Part shown: positions 21,719 through 34,029 of the stretch, one piece after another
How positions within the stretch are numbered: position 1 is the stretch's first letter
Layout of the letters: each line of letters opens with the position of its first letter
Notes under the pieces: model-generated
What the model was told of the DNA's origin: nothing
Seen by the model: only the letters and a program-made list of their open reading frames with translations
Database searches by the model: none
Assembly: GCF_003576645.1 (NCBI RefSeq)
Contig: NC_044919.1
Coordinates: 27,724,591 to 27,788,590 of the forward strand
DNA from: Ipomoea triloba
Taxonomy: Eukaryota; Streptophyta; Magnoliopsida; Solanales; Convolvulaceae
Reading direction: 5' to 3'
Length of the DNA stretch: 64,000 nucleotides
Translations under genes and position numbers: made by a program

Positions 21719-23338
21719 TCTATATATATTTACTAATAAGAGCCAAAGAGAGTTAGGCCTAAAATGGGTAGAAAAAATGGCGGTCAAATTATTTAATCAA
21801 ATGAATGGTTCAGATGAATTATGTAATCAAATAGATGGTTAAGATAATTCTTCAGATGAATTATGTAATCAAATAGATGGTTAAGATAATTCAGATTATG
21901 AATTATGTAATCAAATAGATGGTTAAGATAATTCAGATTAATATTATTAATAGAGATTACCTAATTTAACCTTACTTTTATGATTATCCGTTAAATACTA
22001 TCTTCGCCGTTAATATTCCGTTAACTTTTAACTTACCATTAGTTTCTATAAGAAAGGTCTTAGGTTCGAACCTCATCTCAATCAAATTTGACATAATTAA
22101 GTTTCTCACTCTATTTTTCCCTTATTAAATTAAATAAATTAGTAGTTACAACAAAAAATGATACATATGTATTTCTTTAATTTAGAATTATGTGTCTACA
22201 ATACCTTTATTTGAAAAAATTATTCATTATCAAAAAATTAAATTAAATAAGACAAATAATTTCATTAGTTATATTGTCTTTATTTTCTCTCATGCAAAGA
22301 TTCTTTACATTCAAATTTATCAATTGATATTCATTATATTGTCCATTATCTTATTTTTACAATATCTTGTAATTAAATATCAAAGTTATAGTACAAAATA
22401 ATGTTATATATTTATTTACCAAGTATTTTATTATACTATGAATTTTTTTTTAATAATTTGAAGCTAATTATATTAATTACTTGGGGATTGGTTGACAAAG
22501 AGAGTACTCAAATAACCCAACAAATTGAAGCGGAATCACTCTATTTTACTCTTATTGAATTAAATAAATTAGTAGTTACACCAAAAAATGATACATATGT
22601 ATTTCTTTAATACCATGAAAAAAAATAAAAAAGAATAGTTTGAAACCAATCATATTAACTACTTGGGATTTGTTGACAATGAAAGTACTCAAATAACCCA
22701 TTACCCAGCAAATTGAAGCGAGAAACTACCTTTTAATATCTTTGGAATATATAATATTTTAAATTTTCAAATTTTTATTAATTTATTTAATCTTTTTTCT
22801 TAAACTAGAGGGTATCCACAATAACTCATTCAACAATAATGGTTAAACCAAATGAACCCCAAGCAGAACACCTAAAGGAAAGTCCATAACTCCTATATCA
22901 TACTCTCATTGCATGGCGTTGTCATCTATGCTACCAACAATAATCGAATTGCAAATAACACACTACCAACAAAAAGGAAGAGAACAAATAGTAAAGATGA
23001 AGACAATGATAATGTTACTCATCAAAAGAGAATTAAGAACACTTAGAAAAATTCAAATTAAAAATATTATTTATTTAGACTATCATTTTTAGACCAAATA
23101 TTTAGACTATCGATTTTACAAGGTTACAAACATTTATTTTAGTAATAATTATAATGAATTTTCTATATTATATTGGATTCATATACTTTGAGTTCGATAT
23201 TTAAATAAAAAAATTCGACATTCAATTATCCATGTATAAACTTTTCATATATAATCTTGCATTGATATATTTTCAAATATTTATTTAAATATAAACATTG
23301 GGCATTAACCCATTCGCGCAATGCGCGTATAAAACTAA
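21719..23338 (+). mobile_element. Non-autonomous Helitron, copy 2
   Basis: It is preceded by A, starts TCTATATATATTTACTAATAAG, and ends CGCGCAATGCGCG then TATAAAACTAA before T. It is highly similar to copy 1. A local triplication of GATGAATTATGTAATCAAATAG (about 21795-21935) sets it apart. It has no helicase. The conserved small frame is at 22192-22401. Confidence 0.78.
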
Positions 23339-24070
23339 TTGTTATTAGAAGTTTGGTTCCCTAATTTTCTTGTAAGCACATAAAAAAAGGGGTTCTTGTT
23401 TGAAATAACATTGTTACGTGTCGGCATCATGTTTGCCAGACAAAGACAATGTATAAGCTATGCTTTTATTGAACCATTCAAGTCTTACCTAAGTAATCGC
23501 CGCCATTTTTTAATGATAAGTAAACAATACTAATATTTTAAAACCCAAAGCATATAATATTCCTAAGAATAATTTTAATAGTGCTTGTAAAAAAAATAGC
23601 AATTGAGTTCAAATTAATTAAATTTATATCTAAGTATTTAAAATGTGCCACTTTTAATAAGTGACACTTAAAAAAAACAATAATAATAATAATAAAATGT
23701 ATAAAAATAATAAGTGACACGTTTTTAATAATCGATTTTAAATGTAGTTAATTTTGAATTCAAAATTAAAAATAATAAAATGTAAAATTGAGGACTAGAA
23801 TTGACAAATAAAATATTTGTAAAAGTTCATTGACAGACTAGGTGAACATGTATGTATGATATGGGTGTGATACCATGATTCAAGTGTCATAAACATGAGA
23901 AAACATTTATCAAAATTTAAATTTATAATTTTTATATATTCTAATACCAAAGTAAAAGATTCTTTTTTAAATTTTGAAACGACTTTTATAAGTATAAAAC
24001 TACTATGATAAATCAAACCAATAAGAGAATGAAATCTGAAACTCATGAATCATGATTTCATGAATACAGT
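23339..24070. other. Intergenic DNA, no gene recognised
   Basis: AT-rich. A short inverted motif (AAAAGTGGCACATTT / AAGTGACAC) occurs at about 23640-23720. Nothing is coding. Confidence 0.35.
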
Positions 24071-24079
24071 AAATAAGGC

Positions 24080-25215
24080 AAATGTAACATGCAGTAGTTA
24101 TGCCTTGGACCCAGGTCCATCTTGGGACCATGTCCACCTTGCAAGGTGGACCTGGGTCCAAAAACGACGCCGTTCTTTTTTCTTTTTTTTTTTCTTTTTT
24201 TTTACTAAATATATTGGCCTGAGATGTGAAACACAAACTCTACATTCACATACAATATACTCTACATTCACAATTTGTAAACTCCACATTCACACATTAC
24301 AGGATTATATGTTTAGTAACTATATTACCACTGTTATGCATTCACACATTCAAAACTCTATATTCATAGGTCCTATACTCCATATTCACAACTTGAGAAC
24401 TTCACATTCACACATTATAGGGCTACAAGTTGCCAGAACTTCTTAACTCTATTACAGATTCACACATGCATAACTCTACATTCACGATTTCTATACTCCA
24501 TATTCACAATTTGAAACCTCCACATTCACACATTTCTGGGCAACTCTACATTCACACAATCATACGTCTACATTCACGATTTCTATACTCTACATTTACA
24601 CTTTGAAACCTCTACATTCACACATTTTTGGACAACTCTATATTCAGCAATATGTTTACTAACTTAATAAATAAATAAATAAATAAAAGACAAAACGACG
24701 TAGTATTGTCTTTTTTTTTAATTAGTAAATATATTGTTGAATATAGAGTTGTCAAAAAATGTGTGAATGTAGAGGTTTTAAAGTGTGAATGCAGAGTATA
24801 GAAATTGTGAATGTAGACTTATGATTGTGTGAATGTAGAGTTGCCAAGAAATGTGTGAATGTGGAGGTTTCAAATTGTGAATATGGAGTATAGAAATCGT
24901 GAATGTAGAGTTATGCATGTGTGAATCTGTAATAGAGTTAAGAAGTTCTAGTAACTTGTAGCCCTGTAATGTGTGAATGTGAAGTTCTCAAGTTGTGAAT
25001 ATGGAGTATAGGACCTGTGAATATAGAGTAAAGTTTTGAATGTGTGAATGCATAACAGTGGTAATATAGTTACTAAACATATAATCCTGTAATGTGTGAA
25101 TGTGGAGTTTACAAATTGTGAATGTAGAGCATAGTGTATGTGAATGTAGAGTTTGTATTCCACATTTCAGGCCAATATGTTTAGTAAAAAAACGTAATAA
25201 ATAAATATATCCTTT
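24080..25215. mobile_element. Head-to-head inverted dimer of the TCTACATTCACA-core element
   Basis: The left half (24096 to about 24700) starts TTATGCCTTGGACCCAGGTCC. It has the palindromic GTCCACCTTGC / GCAAGGTGGAC block and AAAACGACGCCGTT, then the TACATTCACA repeat core. From about 24711 the same core returns inverted (GTGAATGTAGAG...) and runs to about 25188, ending GGCCAATATGTTTAGT. The arms are about 470-480 bp. AAATAAGGC at 24071-24079 and 25216-25224 is a possible 9-bp target duplication, although the right end lacks the family terminus. Confidence 0.7.
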
Positions 25216-25235
25216 AAATAAGGCTTTTTAAAACG

Positions 25236-25237
<2 letters not shown>

Positions 25238-25285
<48 letters not shown>
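25238..25285. repeat. (TA)n microsatellite
   Basis: About 48 bp of TA repeats. Confidence 0.9.
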
Positions 25286-25287
<2 letters not shown>

Positions 25288-25779
25288 TTTGAAACAAGGA
25301 GTTTAAAATTATTTTATTTATACACTCATTTGGTAAAATCATTGTAGGAGTAAAAAACATACATATATTATTACTTGAGAATTTGATAAAATAAGAGTTT
25401 TGATGGAAAAATATTTTGGGGTGTCACATTCTACCCCTTAAAACAAGTTTCGCCCCCGAAACTTAGGTCGGGTTAGTTAGAGTAGGGTGGTTCTAGTAAA
25501 GATTTGGGAAACGGTTTTGTATCGCCAAAAGGGTTCAAGATATTGGGAGAGTTATAGGTGTTGCAAAGTGTTCGGTTTAGGATATTATATTCTTTTAATA
25601 CATTCCAACATATTCATAGTATATGTTCAACAATTATGCCAACCCTGATTGTGATGGGTTCGAACCTAAGACATTCCTTAGCTTATAGAAATCAAGGAGT
25701 AAGTTAAGAATAATAAATAGTTAATGGAATATTCTGTTAATAAAGTTATACTGACGGAATGCGATGATATTCAGGGGAA

Positions 25780-25851
<72 letters not shown>

Positions 25852-26168
25852 GTATGGGTAGTAACATTTGTAAGAAAATACTAAAACAAAAATAATATAT
25901 ATCAACCTTTCATTTAAACAAACAATTACACCAATATTTTGTGTTTTTTTTGTTACCGTTAGATGCCTAACATTAATGGCTCTTCTTATGTTTAATAGAT
26001 TAGTAGATATAGTAAGTTTTAAATTTTCATTATTTATTTTCTTAAAAAATAATTTATTTTGTAATAATTTTTAATATATTTATTAAAAGTTTAATAAAAA
26101 TAAAAATACTATAGATGAGTTTATATACTATAGATGAGTTTATAAAAATACTATAAATAATTTCTAGT
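25286..26168. other. Intergenic DNA with an (AAT)n array and possible retroelement/Helitron scraps
   Basis: 25420-25560 contains GGGTGTCACATTCTACCCC and GTTTCGCCCCCGAAAC, which resemble ends of plant Gypsy-type elements, but no coding is present. 25650-25760 (GGGTTCGAACCTAAGAC...) resembles an internal part of the Helitron family. 25783-25849 is (AAT)n. Confidence 0.4.
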
Positions 26169-26177
26169 TGTTTTGAG

Positions 26178-27303
26178 TGGCAAATTCTATTGTGGACCAT
26201 GGTCCAAAATGGTGTCGTTTCTTTTAATGAGAAGAAACGACACTCGTTCTGCGGTTCCTTCCAACTAATTATTTTTTATAACGTATTCAGTTTCATTTTA
26301 TATACACTGTAATTACATTACAGAACAACTAAAGTATCAGCTTGATTTAACTAAAGTTTCATTTGATAATACACACTCAATATGTAAGACATGTTATTCA
26401 GTTTTATTTTATACATACTATAGTTTCATTACAACACAAGTATCATTTTAATTCAACTATAGTTTCACTTGACAATATACATTCAACATATGAGATCTGT
26501 TATTCAATTTCATTTTAGATAAACTATAGTTTTATTACAGCAGAACTAAAGTATTATTTTGATACTAGTCTAAAAAAAAAAGTATTATTTTGATACAATT
26601 ACATTTTTTTTTATAATATTCTTTCATGAAGAGAAATCAAACTCCGCAACAATCTAATGAAACCTATCATAAATGCCCAGACGCTGGGAAACAGATGTGA
26701 ATTATGTATGTTTTTTGTTTCAAGAATAATAAATCAGTCGTCTAAAGAGCAAATTAAATACTTGAAGAAGGTTTTTTAAGAATCTGGACTGGTCTTTGTA
26801 AAGCTTGTTGTACTCCTCCAGCTCGTCGTAGTATATATCCCACACGCACCTAACACATCCGCTGCCGCAGCAATCGTCCGGCAACGGCTTCTCTGGCGGC
26901 GGAGGATGGATTCCCTTGGCTTTTCCGGCAATATTGATTTATACAATACACTGTGCATTTTAATTACAATACAACTAAAATATCATTTTAATTTAACTAC
27001 GGTTTATTTCATAATGTAGATACTCAATATATGATACATGTTATTCGGTTTCATTTTTGATACACTATAGTTTCATTGCAGCACATCTAAAGTATCATTC
27101 TAATTCATTTATAGTTACATTTGACAATATGCACTCAATATATGAAACATATTATTCAGTTTTATTTTAAATACACTGTAGTTTCATTTTATTCTGAGCA
27201 CATAACAAATACAAGATTAGTAACTTCCGCCATTTCCATTTCTTTACTTAAAAATTTACAACATTTTTGGATCATGGTCCATCGCATGACAATTAGAATT
27301 GAG
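26178..27303. mobile_element. Pack-MULE-like element carrying a gene fragment
   Basis: The ends carry the TGGACC-family terminus. The left end has GGCAAATTCTATTGTGGACC then ATGGTCCAAAAT, and the right end has the inverted ATTTTTGGATCATGGTCCAT. The flanks TGTTTTGAG (26169-26177) and TAGTTTGAG (27304-27312) match at 7 of 9 positions, as expected for an old 9-bp duplication. Both outer thirds are made of repeats of the type ACAACTAAAGTATCATTTTA and TTCAGTTTCATTTTA. The middle third (about 26630-26945) is clearly different in composition and holds an oxidoreductase-like protein fragment on the minus strand. Gene fragments inside Mutator-type termini are the defining feature of Pack-MULEs. Confidence 0.7.
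26767..26946 (-). pseudogene. Captured exon fragment of a PF09791-like (oxidoreductase-like domain) protein
   Basis: The minus strand reads ...GKAKGIHPPPPEKPLPDDCC, then GSGCVRCVWDIYYDELEEYN, then KLYKDQSRFLKN. The PPPPEKP...DCCGSGC..CVWD.Y..ELEEYN pattern is the signature of the oxidoreductase-like domain family (Pfam PF09791, short eukaryotic and often mitochondrial proteins of unclear function). Only the core of one domain is present, without an initiator ATG in frame or adjoining exons. The surroundings are element repeats. I therefore read it as a captured fragment rather than a gene. Identification is from recall of the motif; a protein search would confirm it. Confidence 0.75.
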
Positions 27304-27312
27304 TAGTTTGAG

Positions 27313-29659
27313 GTATTGGGCTAGCCCATTCGGAACATTGAGCTTACATGTTTTAGGATAATTGGGTTGATATTTTCTTTCGAGTTAAAATCTTTTTGTC
27401 GTAATCCTTAAAATTATCAATTTTATAAGACCAATCCATTAATTTTTGGCTAAAATATAATTGACATCCCTATTTGATTTCCTCATGACATGTGTGAGTT
27501 TCTTTACTTGATACCAACTTTTTAATATATTTAAAAGTTTATATATATGATGTGATAAGAATGATAATGTCATCACCGAAGAAACGAAATCAATAATTAA
27601 ACAAATTAATTTGACCTAACTTCACAGAAGAGAAGTATAATATAGTACATAGATTTGTTAGATATCACATCTTGAAGTGCTTGTGTACTAAGCAGTAGTA
27701 GGCTATCCAATGAACAAAATGGAGGATTGGGGTTCCCATGCCAATAGCTTCTAGTGCCTGCCTTGTCAACATGACTGATTGGAGTGTTAATGGGGTTCCC
27801 TTTAATTTCATTTTGTTCTTTCTATTTTACTTTTTTTATTTTAAGAAGTACATCTAATCAGAATAAGGCATTTATAACATTCTTGATGGAGTTTGAACTC
27901 TAGATGCAAGAGGTATAGGAGGGGTCCAAATTGAGTCTGCAAGAAGTTGAGAAAAAGAAAGGGTGGTGTTTGGTGGAGATCTTTGCACTCTATTATGATT
28001 TTGATATCTATTAGCATGTTTGTTTACTTAATTTTGTTGTTCTATTATTGGCATCAAATCCTTTAGTAATTACAAAATTTATTACCCTTTTAATCATTTA
28101 CTTTTGAACAATAAAATCAAAATAAGGGAGAAGAAAATGAAAAAAAAATGCCAGTGGTCCATGCATTATATATTTTGATTCCAATTTTTATTTATTACCA
28201 AACAAAGTGACTCATTCTACTTAAACTCATTACCATTACTAATTCGATTCTAATGTTGGAACCAAACATCAAAGGTTGAGATATAGTACAAAGTGGGATA
28301 AGGCCTAAGGTGAGGTGGGGGGTGGTTTGGAGGGTTGGGTTGAGGGATCCCGATAGGAGAGATTGAGACTTTAGGGGGTTGGGCATAAAGGTAAAGACTC
28401 GAGAGAATTGTGAGTGAGAACAAGTTAGGTCATGCGCCCCTATAAATAGCATCACCCAATCCCACATAGAACTGATGACATGCATTTGTGGGTGGCGGAA
28501 TGTGCATCATCTATGTGACATGTCTTCCATGATCCATACAATTTGGCGAAAGAAACTACTTCCACAGTTCCACAAGTTATATATAAACAGCAACCTTATT
28601 CAAACATAAAATTTGAATCAGAAATTTTTCACTCATTACACACTTCCTACATCCTCCCTATATTTCTATTATAGTGGGCACATGCGGCTTTTTTTGTTTT
28701 TTTTGCTGCAATCAGTACCTTGAGGGGTGCATTGGGTTACCATCTACAACGAATTTAACTGAGAATGTGTTGTTAATAATCGAATTCATAATCTTTAGAT
28801 ACAAAAATCGTACTTCATTCATTCAGCCATCTTTTTTTAGGTAAGTAGACTAATTTTCAATAAGCATTGTCATTAGTCAAAAGTTGCTTTATACACAAGC
28901 TAAGATATGGCCCAATCAGGACCCCATTATTGGCCACGATTTTCAGTTCCAGTAAAGGCACAACACAATTGAAAGCTAATTTATGCTTCAGAAATTTGAA
29001 TTTAAGCAATTTTTTAATTCACCTATCCACATTCAAGAAGAATCTTAAAAGTTTTTACATTTTCCATTTTTTCGGGTCAGGAGAGTAACAAATTAATGCG
29101 CTAACTATTTAATCAATTGGGAATAGTTGATTAGTTGAGTGAAAAATTTACCTTCATTTTCACTTTCAAGTTCATGACATTATTACATATTTTGCATTGG
29201 ATCCAATCCAACCTGATGCCAACCCATATTTCCCACAGTGTCACCCAAAAAAAAAAAAGGAATTTAATTAAATAATGTCTTCCATGAACCGAATGTTGGT
29301 TTCGTGATTCACTCGGAATACCAACATAACCGATTGAATTAACAAAAAAAAAAAAAAAAAAAAAAAGACACAACAATTTTAACGTGGAAATCAAATGGTG
29401 AAAATCACAGGTCTTTTTGAACTGTGCCAAGCCGAAATTCACTATTTTTTGTAAATAATCTGTAAATGCATTCTCCTGTCTCACGAGAGATGGAGTCCCC
29501 TTCTCTTCTTGTTTCTCCCCTCTTTTATAGTAGAAGAATAGTAGATGGTGAGTAGGGGGGTATTCATGGCTAATTAATAGGGTAATTATTAGGATTTATG
29601 GGATATTAATCGGTGGTTAATGGAATTTAATGTCATAATTAATGACATGGGAAGGTTAT
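27313..29659. other. Intergenic DNA, no gene recognised
   Basis: AT-rich. It contains simple A and T runs (for example A24 near 29342) and no frame resembling a protein. Any 3' regulatory sequence of the 30.5-32.4 kb gene could lie at the right edge. Confidence 0.35.
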
Positions 29660-29835
29660 GGAAGGATGATTTAGGAAGCTAGCTAAGGCTGACTGGTCAT
29701 GCCTGAGTGCTGACTGCTAAGCTCGAATTGAATGTCATGCCGGACTGCTGGAAGGATGATTTAGGAAGCTAAGGCTGACTGGTCATGTCCCAAGTGCTGA
29801 CTGCTAAGCTTGAATTGAATGTCATGCCGGACTGC
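29660..29835. repeat. Direct tandem duplication, units of about 90 and 86 bp
   Basis: Both units begin GGAAGGATGATTTAGGAAGC and contain AGGCTGACTGGTCATG, CTGACTGCTAAGCT and AATGTCATGCCGGACTGCT. They differ by a 4-bp deletion and a few substitutions. Confidence 0.9.
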
Positions 29836-30492
29836 TTGCTAGAGACCGGGTATCCATGTTGGATATCCATCACCAAAATTAAACCTTCATGAATTCAACT
29901 GATATTTATGGTACAATGATGTTCAACATGGCCTGCTCTTCAATGAACTGCAAGAAACTAAGGAAAAGAGCAGAGATGAATATGCAGAATGGGTTAATGC
30001 AAGTCAGCTTGGTTTGAACTGTAATCATTTTTATTGCTGGCAGATCAGAACAATCAAGTTTGATTACAAATAAAGATTGCTCTCAGCTCTTGGTACAGGC
30101 TAACAATTATCTGTTTTGATGAATGGTGACCAAAGGATTCTTAAACTGAATACAACCTGATAATTGCAGAAAAATGATCTCTAAGTAAGCTTTATTCGGC
30201 CGCATCAAACAGCTAATATAGAAAGCGCACGGGGCAGTTGAGGTTTAGCAGCCGAAGGTCTCGGATTGCAACTGAAGTCTGTGGTGGATCAGAGGCGAGG
30301 AAATCTAGTTGTGGAATATCTATCAATGTCGGGATATAGCAGCCAAAATCGGTGCAAAGACGATGGGCTTTAACCTTGTACAGATCTTCTCCAAATCATA
30401 ACCAGTTACCGTTGGGAATATTGGGGCCAATTTTCCAGCTACTCGATCTTGTTTCTTGTCAGCGCTATGGCCACCGACTAAGGGTGTTGCCA

Positions 30493-32385
30493 TCAAAGAA
30501 TAACGCAAAAACATTGTCGGTTTTCATCTTCATTATCGGTGTCTCCTGTTTCACTGCACACACATTTGGATACTAAAATCAGACAGAGCAAAGGAATCAT
30601 CTTTTGGAGTATTAGATTCTGCTTCAGAAAGATAAAACGATGAAATAATGATTCCTCTCGAGTTACAGACTCGGAAGGACCCTAAAAGTGTAGAGAAAAC
30701 TAACATCTCGGTTGCTTTATGAAGCTAGAGGCCTTTCAATATGAATGTGAATCAATCAAATGAAAATATAATGAAAATTTGGCTACAGTAATAACATCTG
30801 TGTAAAACTTCAGAGATCTAAGCTACAAAAGGGCAACATTAAAGTTCACAAATCAAGAAACATTCAACCTACAAACAAGACAAGCAAAGAGAACGGGTAG
30901 TGGAAGAATAAAAGCAAGCAAGGACATAACTTCAGATATACAATCTCTTGGACCACGCCCCGTAGTACATGATCACCTACAAATCTTTCCGTCCCCCAAG
31001 CATATTGTTTCCTATCTATACTACAAAGACATTTACTTCACCTGCTAGCCACATTTATTTCCAAAACCTTGTATGGTTAAGGAAGAGAGAGAGAGAGAGT
31101 ACAAAAGACAGATCGAAATACCAGGAAAGGTTTTTAATGAACATTTAATGTGCCAATGGTCAATATAGTCTTCTTTAGGTTGTAGCAGCATAGTTACATT
31201 ATGTTGTCCTATTTCTCTGCACTTCTTTAATTTTAAATCACAGTACAATGAATATAGATTCCTATTATAAGTTCTTGCTTACTCCAATGTACCCGTAATT
31301 AGACGAGCACTAAATTTTCAGTGTGCATATGCACTATCGCTCAAACAAAATCCCGACCAGAAAGGCAACAAAAATGTAAGATGCAGACACTAATTGAGTA
31401 ACTCGTTTCATGCATTATTAGCAGCATCTAAATGTGGTCAATCAAATCTTCCTATATCACTTGTCGCCTACATTACAAGTATTATGTTAACTCTTACAGA
31501 TCCCTATATAACAGGGCATTTCGGAGAAATTGGAACTTGAAATAAGAACCGAAAAAACTAGTTTTCTATTGTCAAACTAGAGCAACCCATATAGTGTCTA
31601 TGATCTTGCTATGCCAACACCAAATTGCTAAGGGTGGATTTCGTATGGGTGACAAAACAGGTGTCCATTCATAGCAGAACACCCTCTTTACTAAATGCCT
31701 TTTGTTGGGCATCAGCCGAGTTCAGCCCTTGCTCAATTCAAGACGTGGGGCTGTGACTTACCATAGAGGGACGTGATTAAATGGATAATGTCCATCTACT
31801 TATCACAATTGATTTTAAGTAGGATAAGACAACCAGATAACCAAAAACTCTGTGGTTAAGCATGATCACCTATGAACATCTTAGTGCTTCCTATGTCATT
31901 AATTGAAGATCTTAGTAAGGTAAATAGCAATGTGAATCAAGTTTTACTCCCAGTAAGAAACAATGAACATTTTCTATGCAAAACTATACACAAAGCTTTA
32001 AAAGTAAAACACAGAAAAAAAAAAACAAAGAATATATAATATACCTGGTTTCAAACTCCTTGATCTCAACCAGTTCTTTCCCCAAGTTATCCACCCATTG
32101 TACACTCTTCTTCTTCTCAATCTCCTTAGGGGCCTTTCTAATGCAGCTTCTACGCCCACCATTAATGGCAGCTTGCTGCTTACTCCCCTGTAGACTCTCC
32201 TCTTTAGCCTCACCAATCTCTCCAGAGGGATCACCAGCAACAACAGTTGAAGAAGGGACATGGGGGGTATTTTCCAGTTTCAGTTGGGCTTGAGTGTAAA
32301 GATGGGCAGCAGAGGGCTTGCAGAAACAAATGAATGGACAGTGAATCTTGCAGAACAAAACCCTCATCAAACCACTTTCCTTCAT
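30493..32385 (-). CDS. Small conserved plant protein with C-terminal CVIL prenylation box, 2 exons
   Basis: Exon 1 is 32045-32385 and exon 2 is 30493-30553, with a 1491-bp GT-AG phase-2 intron. The join gives 402 nt, or 133 residues. The N-terminus MKESGLMRVLFCKIHCPFIC continues as FCKPSAAHLY. The middle is low-complexity and charged. The end of exon 1 reads KSVQWVDNLGKELVEIKEFET. The last exon completes it with S, then ETGDTDNEDENRQCFCVIL and a stop. The cysteine-rich N-terminus, the VQW..LGKEL.EI.EFE block and the acidic C-terminus match a plant family that I recall as uncharacterised. The final CVIL fits a CaaX box; leucine at the end favours geranylgeranylation, so membrane attachment is likely. 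Exon 2 is very short and was found from the acceptor TGTGTGCAG and the in-frame ending. The model is good; the function is unknown. Confidence 0.82.
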
Positions 32386-33539
32386 CAATAAGAGCTCATC
32401 TCAATTCTCAAACACACCCACCACCATATTACTCCATTGCAGATGAGATTAGGTCTTCAAGAACAGCAATAATAAGATACAAAGATCCAATTTTTGACTT
32501 CCACTCCTTCAATCCTTCATAAAGAAAATAAGAAACCCCAATTTTCATATAATGGGTGTTTCAAGAAAACAAAAAAGAACTCAAATTAATTACAGTAGGT
32601 GACAAATTCCACCTGTGCTGACACACATCAGAGACAGAAAGAAATCCTTAAAATCATCAAAGCTGTAGAGAAAATATTAAATGATCCGGATCCACAATCT
32701 AGCAGGAGAGAACAAAAACAAAAAATTGATGGGTTTTCAAATGTAAATGTAAGGAAATTAAACTGGGAAAAAATTGGAAGCCTTTTTTTACGAGAAAAGA
32801 GAGAATATAAATGAGAAACACAGATATTTAATTTGGAGGGTTGTGACAGTGAATCCCAAATTGAAGTAGAATTTTGTGTAGCTCTCAATCAAACAAACCT
32901 CATGATGTTATCCAGAAATTCTGATTCTTAAAGAGTCATACTGATGAATGAAAAAGACACATTTGTAGTGACATACTTTATGAGAAGAAAAGATAGAAAA
33001 AAAACATATAATAGCGATTCATGTGTCATTACTGGAATGACCATCTTACCCTGAGATGATGAATCATTGATCTGATGACATAACCCCACCACAAATTCCA
33101 TTCCAAAAACCCAATTTGGATTAATGTAAGGTAGAGCCGTGGAGGAATACTTCTGGTTTAATTAAAGTTCAATAAGGAACAAAAAGGGTAGGGAAATCTT
33201 AGCTGGAAAACTTCTGCGATCTACAAAAGAAAGGTATATCAAATTCCAGTGGCAATTGCCAAACCCAATTGTCCAACATTCCCTAACATGCCAATTCTGC
33301 CCCTACAAATATTTCTATTTCTACCAAATAATACAGACTTAGCTTATATTATATATTAGAGTTATATTATGGGACTATCAAATTCTACTCCATCAATTAT
33401 ACTTCCTGATGTGACAAGTATGGATGGGATATTTTCATGTTGTGGGTCCAGGAAAAGTGATCTATATTCAAGATTTGTGAGATGGCGTAAAAGTTTGGTG
33501 TAAAATTTAAGAGTACAAGTAATATTTTCCTATATATTA
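32386..33539. other. 5' flank and presumed promoter of the CVIL protein gene
   Basis: Contains the presumed 5' UTR (about 32386-32900 is only moderately AT-rich and lacks transposon signatures) and the upstream region. No TATA box can be assigned with confidence, and no other gene was seen. Confidence 0.4.
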
Positions 33540-33797
33540 CTTCCCCTGTCCCATTTTACCTGTCATGTCTACTATTTATTGGTTAAATCAACTCTTTGTT
33601 TTTTGTTTATTTTTTTAAACATTATTTATTTATTTTTAAATTTAATTTTTTGGGTTTAATAGTACTTTTAGTGTAGTTTCTAACTATATAAATTTTGTAT
33701 ATTAATACTAAACTTAGTCTTATGAAAAATTAGATTAAAACTAATTTCAGTCAAGTCTCGTTAACTGAACCAGACACATAAAATGGAACAGAGGGAG
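33540..33797. mobile_element. Stowaway-like MITE with TA target duplication
   Basis: The ends CTTCCCCTGTCCCATTTTA and TAAAATGGAACAGAGGGAG are inverted repeats. They lie directly inside TA dinucleotides (33538-33539 and 33798-33799). The CTCCCTCTGTCCCATTTTA terminus is typical of plant Tc1/mariner-derived Stowaway MITEs. Confidence 0.85.
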
Positions 33798-34029
33798 TAC
33801 GTGGTAATAACTAAATTAGTCAACCATCTACAAGTTGATCAACAAAAAAATTTGATCAATTATATGAAGGAACGAGAGTGGGGGACTTATTAGCAACTCC
33901 ATTTGATCATGACTTATAGGTATCCTCCTGGGCGCAAGAGTTGCGCCTCACGCATGTGAGGCGCAACATTCTTCATCAGTAATGGGTCCCACAATTCATT
34001 CAAAATCTCCAAATTAATAGAGAAACTTA

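Noticed and set aside
20730..25188. CRISPR-like impression of regularly spaced TACATTCACA repeats
   Set aside because: Spacing and unit sequence are irregular, the repeats lie inside MITEs with target duplications, and the genome is a plant.
25420..25620. Possible Gypsy LTR fragment
   Set aside because: Only a short resemblance to LTR-end motifs; no pair, PBS or coding sequence.
28195..28485. 96-codon minus-strand frame in intergenic DNA
   Set aside because: No recognisable domain, no splice context and no homology that I can name; probably chance.
32628..32888. 86-codon minus-strand frame upstream of the CVIL gene
   Set aside because: It overlaps the presumed promoter and 5' UTR and has no domain. 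A real upstream exon was considered but not supported.
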